A stretch of DNA of 64,000 nucleotides from Microbacterium trichothecenolyticum. Its GTDB lineage: Bacteria > Actinomycetota > Actinomycetes > Actinomycetales > Microbacteriaceae. The notes beneath the pieces are model-generated. The model worked only from the letters and a program-made list of their open reading frames with translations, did no database searches and was not told where the DNA came from. A program made the translations under genes and the position numbers. Shown piece after piece: positions 61,268-64,000 of the stretch. The stretch spans positions 124,001 to 188,000 of the forward strand of contig NZ_JYJA01000033.1 in NCBI RefSeq assembly GCF_000956465.1, given 5' to 3'. Positions within the stretch are counted from its first letter, which is position 1; the number at the start of each line of letters is the position of its first letter.

Positions 61268-62569
61268 TCAGAGGGTGGAGGCGATGGATCGGATGAGGGA
61301 GTGCTGCCGGCGCACCTGCTCGATCGAGCGCCAGGGGATGCGATCGCCCTCGTACTCGCTCGAGAGGTACCCGGCGTATCCGGCGTCCTTGAGGGCGCGC
61401 AGCACCGGCTCCCACGGGATCTGCTGATCCACGAGGTTCTCGTCGATGTCGTGGAACTTCGCCTGGATGAAGACGACGTACTTCGCGATGTCGGCGATGT
61501 CGGCGGGGTCGACGGCGATGCCGTCGAGGAACGCGGGACGACGACCCGGCAGCTCTCCGGGCTTCAGCGGGATGGGCCGGTCCTGGAAGATGCCGGTGTC
61601 GAGCAGCAGTCCGAAGTGCTGGGTTCCGGTGCGCTCGATGAGACCGATGTAGTCGTCGACGACCTCGTGCTTGATGGGGGTCGGCGAGTGGATCTCGGGG
61701 CAGATGACGACGTCGAGCTCCGCCGCGAGGTCGAGCGAGCGCTCGACGGACTCGGTCCAGATGGGGTGCGGGACGAGGTCGCTCGACACGACGCCGATCT
61801 TCGGGCGCACGAAGCGGAACCCGAGCCGCTTCGCAAGGCGCAGGTCGCGCTGCAGCATCGCAGCTCCCTCGGCTGCCGTGAGGTCGCGCGCGTTCGCGCC
61901 GCTCGAGTGCAGGCGGGTGTCGATCCACGAGCCGTAGTTCGTGGGCTCGAGCGAGTACTTCTCGAGCAGGGCGAACCAGCGGTCGATCCACTCGGTCGTG
62001 GGCTCCGGGTACCGCTCGATGTGCCCTTCGCCGAGGATCTCGACGCCCGTCGCGCCGACGTCGGCCACCGCGGCGAGCGCCGTCTCGAGGTCCATGACGG
62101 TGCCGTAGTCGCTCATGAAGCTGTAGAGACTGACGCCGTACTTGAAGGGTCCGCCGTCCTCCGAGGAGGTCAGCGTGATGTGCCGCGAGACCTCGTACGT
62201 GGAGGGCTGGTGCTCCTGGGGGATGTACGACATGCGCAGGCGCAGCTGGATCGAGACCTCGTGCGTGCCCTCGGGAAGCCCGCCCGGGTGCGGCACCGTC
62301 ACGATCGCAGCCTCCTCGAGCGGCCAGCGGACGCCCTCCGAGTCCCACAGCTCCTGCAGCGAGTACGTGCGGCCGGCGAAGGTCCAGCAGGGCACCTCCG
62401 CGGGGACGTCGACGAGATCGCCGACGCGGACCGCGACGCCGTCGATGAGGGATGCGGCCATGCCGCGGTACGAGGGCATGCGGAGGCGAAACTGAAAGCC
62501 GGTGGTCTCACCCCCTTCGCGCACATTGCGGAAGCCGACGGACTGGATGAGATCTCTCTCGAGAAGCAT
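61268..62569 (-). CDS. single-chain C-deglycosidase homologue with Gln at a metal site
   Basis: A 433-residue fusion of a divergent DUF6379 domain (residues 1-135; RMPSYRGMAASLIDGVAV, QLRLRMSYIPQ) and a TIM barrel (141-433; YGVSLYSFMSDYG, GATGVEILGEGHIERYPEP). Metal ligands are E292 (CPEIHSP), D324 (LLLDTG) and E405 (SSEYEGDR). The expected His of HVHAKF is replaced by Gln, VFIQAKFHDI (Q369), with H373 close by. Gln is tolerated in related isomerases, so activity may be kept but altered. First gene of the unit 62569 to 55645, 26 bp ahead of the other fusion, and divergent from a LysR gene. Confidence 0.8.
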   Translation of the reverse strand: MLLERDLIQSVGFRNVREGGETTGFQFRLRMPSYRGMAASLIDGVAVRVGDLVDVPAEVPCWTFAGRTYSLQELWDSEGVRWPLEEAAIVTVPHPGGLPEGTHEVSIQLRLRMSYIPQEHQPSTYEVSRHITLTSSEDGGPFKYGVSLYSFMSDYGTVMDLETALAAVADVGATGVEILGEGHIERYPEPTTEWIDRWFALLEKYSLEPTNYGSWIDTRLHSSGANARDLTAAEGAAMLQRDLRLAKRLGFRFVRPKIGVVSSDLVPHPIWTESVERSLDLAAELDVVICPEIHSPTPIKHEVVDDYIGLIERTGTQHFGLLLDTGIFQDRPIPLKPGELPGRRPAFLDGIAVDPADIADIAKYVVFIQAKFHDIDENLVDQQIPWEPVLRALKDAGYAGYLSSEYEGDRIPWRSIEQVRRQHSLIRSIASTL

Positions 62570-62634
62570 CGATGCTCGCTCTCTGGGGTCGGGACCGCGC
62601 TGCTGCGGGCCGGGAGTCCCTTCGAGAGTATCAG

Positions 62635-62675
62635 CGTTAGGCTTGATTTCGACATAAGTAAGTGTGATGCGCACA
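62635..62675. promoter_or_regulatory. divergent promoter/operator region of fusion genes and LysR
   Basis: Within the 216-bp gap lie a CGTTAG half site (62635-62640), ACATAAGTA (62652-62660; 8 of 9 bases of the motif at 48644 and 52006) and TGTG-ATGCG-CACA (62663-62675). The dyad is a plausible site for the adjacent LysR protein. The rest of the gap shows no gene. Confidence 0.4.
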
Positions 62676-62785
62676 TAATTACGACACCGCGCGCACATCG
62701 TCGCGGACGATGCCACCTACCCGCCGCATAGATTGCACGGATACACTGGGCCCGAGGCATCCCGACCCCGGAGGAGCACACCGTC

Positions 62786-63739
62786 GTGTCCGATCAACCG
62801 CTGCTCTCCCGGCTCGACCTGAACCTCCTGGTCGCCCTGGACGCGCTGCTGACCGAGCGCAGCGTGACGCGCGCGGCCGAGCGGCTGCACCTGAGCCAGC
62901 CCGCACTGAGCGCCTCGCTCGCGCGGCTGCGCACGCACTTCAACGACCAGATCCTCGCCCGCCGGGGCAACACCTACGAGCTCACCCCGCTCGCCCTGCG
63001 CCTGACCGAGCACACGACGACGGCACTCGAGGCCGCGCGCCGCGTGTTCGAGAGCCAGGCGACGTGGAGTCCGAGGGACTCGACCCGCGAATTCTCGATC
63101 TACGGCTCCGACTACGGCTTCGCCACCATCGGCAGCGAGGTGTCCCGCCTCGCGGCGGAGGCCGCCCCGGGTGTGCGCTTCCGCTTCATGCTCCACAACC
63201 CGGCCATCGTCGACGACGCCCTCAACCGGCTGCGCTCGGCCGACGGCATGGTGATCCCGCACGGCTACCTCGTCGACCTCCCGTACGCGGATCTCTGGCG
63301 GGACGGCTGGGTGGTCGTGGCCTCCGAGTCGAACGAGCAGGTCGGCGACGAGCTCACGATGGACGTCCTCGGCGCACTGCCGTGGGTCTTCACCTACCAG
63401 TCGCGTACGGCGTTCACCTCGGCGGCCCGGCAGCTGCAGCAGCTCGGCATCGAGCCGCACATCGAGGCGGTCGTCGAGAGCTTCCTCGCACTGCCGCACT
63501 TCATCGCCGGCACCAACCGCCTCGGCCTGATCCAGGCGGGTCTCGCCCACGTGGCCGAATCGGTGCCGGGGGTGCGCACGCTCGAAGCGCCCTTCGACGC
63601 GACGCCCGTCGTGAACGCACTGTGGTGGCACCCCGTCCACGGCCGCGACCCCGAGCACGCCTGGATGCGCGGCATCTTCGAGCAGGCCGCGGCATCCGTG
63701 TCGAATCGCCCGACGTCCGTCGTGAGCCAGCCCGCCTGA
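62786..63739 (+). CDS. LysR-family transcriptional regulator (NodD-like)
   Basis: A 317-residue LysR regulator of the NodD-like branch: LDLNLLVALDALLTERSVTRAAERLHLSQ at the N terminus (helix-turn-helix about 20-45), linker helix to about 95, then an effector domain with SIYGSDYGFATIG and PHGYLVDLPYADLW. NodD-type members often respond to flavonoids. It starts with GTG at 62786 behind GGAGGAG and is divergent from the two fused C-deglycosidase genes, which it probably controls. Confidence 0.88.
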   Translation: MSDQPLLSRLDLNLLVALDALLTERSVTRAAERLHLSQPALSASLARLRTHFNDQILARRGNTYELTPLALRLTEHTTTALEAARRVFESQATWSPRDSTREFSIYGSDYGFATIGSEVSRLAAEAAPGVRFRFMLHNPAIVDDALNRLRSADGMVIPHGYLVDLPYADLWRDGWVVVASESNEQVGDELTMDVLGALPWVFTYQSRTAFTSAARQLQQLGIEPHIEAVVESFLALPHFIAGTNRLGLIQAGLAHVAESVPGVRTLEAPFDATPVVNALWWHPVHGRDPEHAWMRGIFEQAAASVSNRPTSVVSQPA

Positions 63740-63744
63740 GCGCC

Positions 63745-63768
63745 CGCCCTGAGGGCGTGACTTCACGC
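63745..63768. terminator. possible hairpin between converging genes
   Basis: Two small overlapping hairpins, CGCCC-TGA-GGGCG (63745-63757) and GCGTGA-CT-TCACGC (63755-63768), fill the gap between the LysR stop and the end of the MFS gene. They could pause transcription from both sides. Weak evidence; no T-run. Confidence 0.3.
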
Positions 63769-64000
63769 CTGCCGTCGCGCCGCCAATCCGGACCCCGCCG
63801 CGGTGAGGCCGGCGGCGACCAGCACGACCACGGCCGACACCGCCATGTTCGCCGTCGGCCCGTACGTCGCGGTGAGCTGGCCGCCGGCCCACGAGCCGCC
63901 GGCAATCCCGACGTTGAAGAGCACCACGATGGACGCGCTCGCGAGGTCGCGGAGACGATCGGATGCTGCGCGCATGAGCGCCGTCTGGATCAGCGGGAAC
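63763..64000 (-). CDS. MFS transporter, C-terminal end (cut by window edge)
   Basis: The last about 79 residues of a major-facilitator transporter. Two membrane helices are visible (ASIVVLFNVGIAGGSWAGGQL and NMAVSAVVVLVAAGLTAAGSG), joined by a short loop TATYGPT. The pattern NVGIAGGSWAGG is typical of the last helices of DHA1 sugar-efflux/arabinose-export-like proteins. The coding frame continues past the right edge (FPLIQTALMRAASDR), so the start is not in the window. Convergent with the LysR gene; substrate cannot be told. Confidence 0.75.
   Translation of the reverse strand, partial: FPLIQTALMRAASDRLRDLASASIVVLFNVGIAGGSWAGGQLTATYGPTANMAVSAVVVLVAAGLTAAGSGLAARRQA

Noticed and set aside
1-64000. 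CRISPR arrays, tRNA or rRNA genes, insertion sequences, phage genes
   Set aside because: No regular spaced repeats, cloverleaf-like sequences, transposase motifs or phage proteins were recognised. The short dyads listed are regulatory-size only.

Overview
The window is high-GC actinobacterial DNA (short gaps, many ATGA/GTGA start-stop overlaps, frequent GTG starts), most like Microbacteriaceae and probably Microbacterium. That placement is inferred from style and gene content; no rRNA, tRNA or housekeeping marker is present. I see no insertion sequence, phage gene or CRISPR array. The whole 64 kb reads as one catabolic island for plant phenolic glycosides, both O- and C-linked.

Region by region. 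1-4443 (-): a GH78 rhamnosidase cut by the edge, two fumarylacetoacetate-hydrolase (FAH) family enzymes and two SDRs; divergent from 4536-5942 (+), a carboxymuconolactone-decarboxylase-like protein and an IclR regulator. 5950-11390 (-): a five-gene operon with a quercetinase-type cupin, two alpha/beta hydrolases, a nucleoside-hydrolase-family enzyme and a GH78 rhamnosidase; divergent from a LysR regulator (11546). 12467-18065 (-): a peptide-type ABC importer, divergent from a GH1 beta-glucosidase (18301). 19549-21206: two divergent SDRs. 21313-24871 (-): an NTF2-like protein, a GMC oxidoreductase and an MFS transporter. 25012-33175 (-): an aromatic ring module (FAD monooxygenase, extradiol dioxygenase, ACMSD-like amidohydrolase, cyclase-family hydrolase, two FAH enzymes) preceded by a Gfo/Idh/MocA oxidoreductase and an unknown protein; divergent from a ROK regulator (33280). 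34660-36099 (+): a fused C-deglycosidase-like protein. 36287-48569 (-): a 13-gene C-glycoside operon with two CUT1 permeases, a GMC sugar oxidase, two sets of C-deglycosidase subunits, Gfo/Idh/MocA and ThuA proteins. 48717-55643 (+): a GH106 rhamnosidase, a sugar-binding lipoprotein and a broken GH3. 55645-62569 (-): GH43, GH35-like, an esterase and two single-chain C-deglycosidases; divergent from a second LysR (62786). 63763-64000 (-): the end of an MFS transporter.

How the parts fit (inference): rhamnosidases and glucosidases strip O-linked sugars, and the ABC and MFS systems move glycosides and aglycones. C-linked glucose is oxidised at C3 by an FAD (GMC) or NAD (Gfo/Idh/MocA) enzyme, after which a TIM-barrel/DUF6379 enzyme breaks the C-C bond. 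A flavonol aglycone could be opened by the cupin dioxygenase, the depside hydrolysed by the neighbouring esterase, and the phenolic acids passed to the decarboxylase, monooxygenase, extradiol dioxygenase and FAH enzymes.

The most unusual content is five predicted C-deglycosidases within about 28 kb. Two are split into subunits as in the characterised enzymes, and three are single-chain fusions of the two subunits, one of which has a changed metal ligand. Short sequence motifs shared between promoters suggest that the scattered operons form a few regulons.
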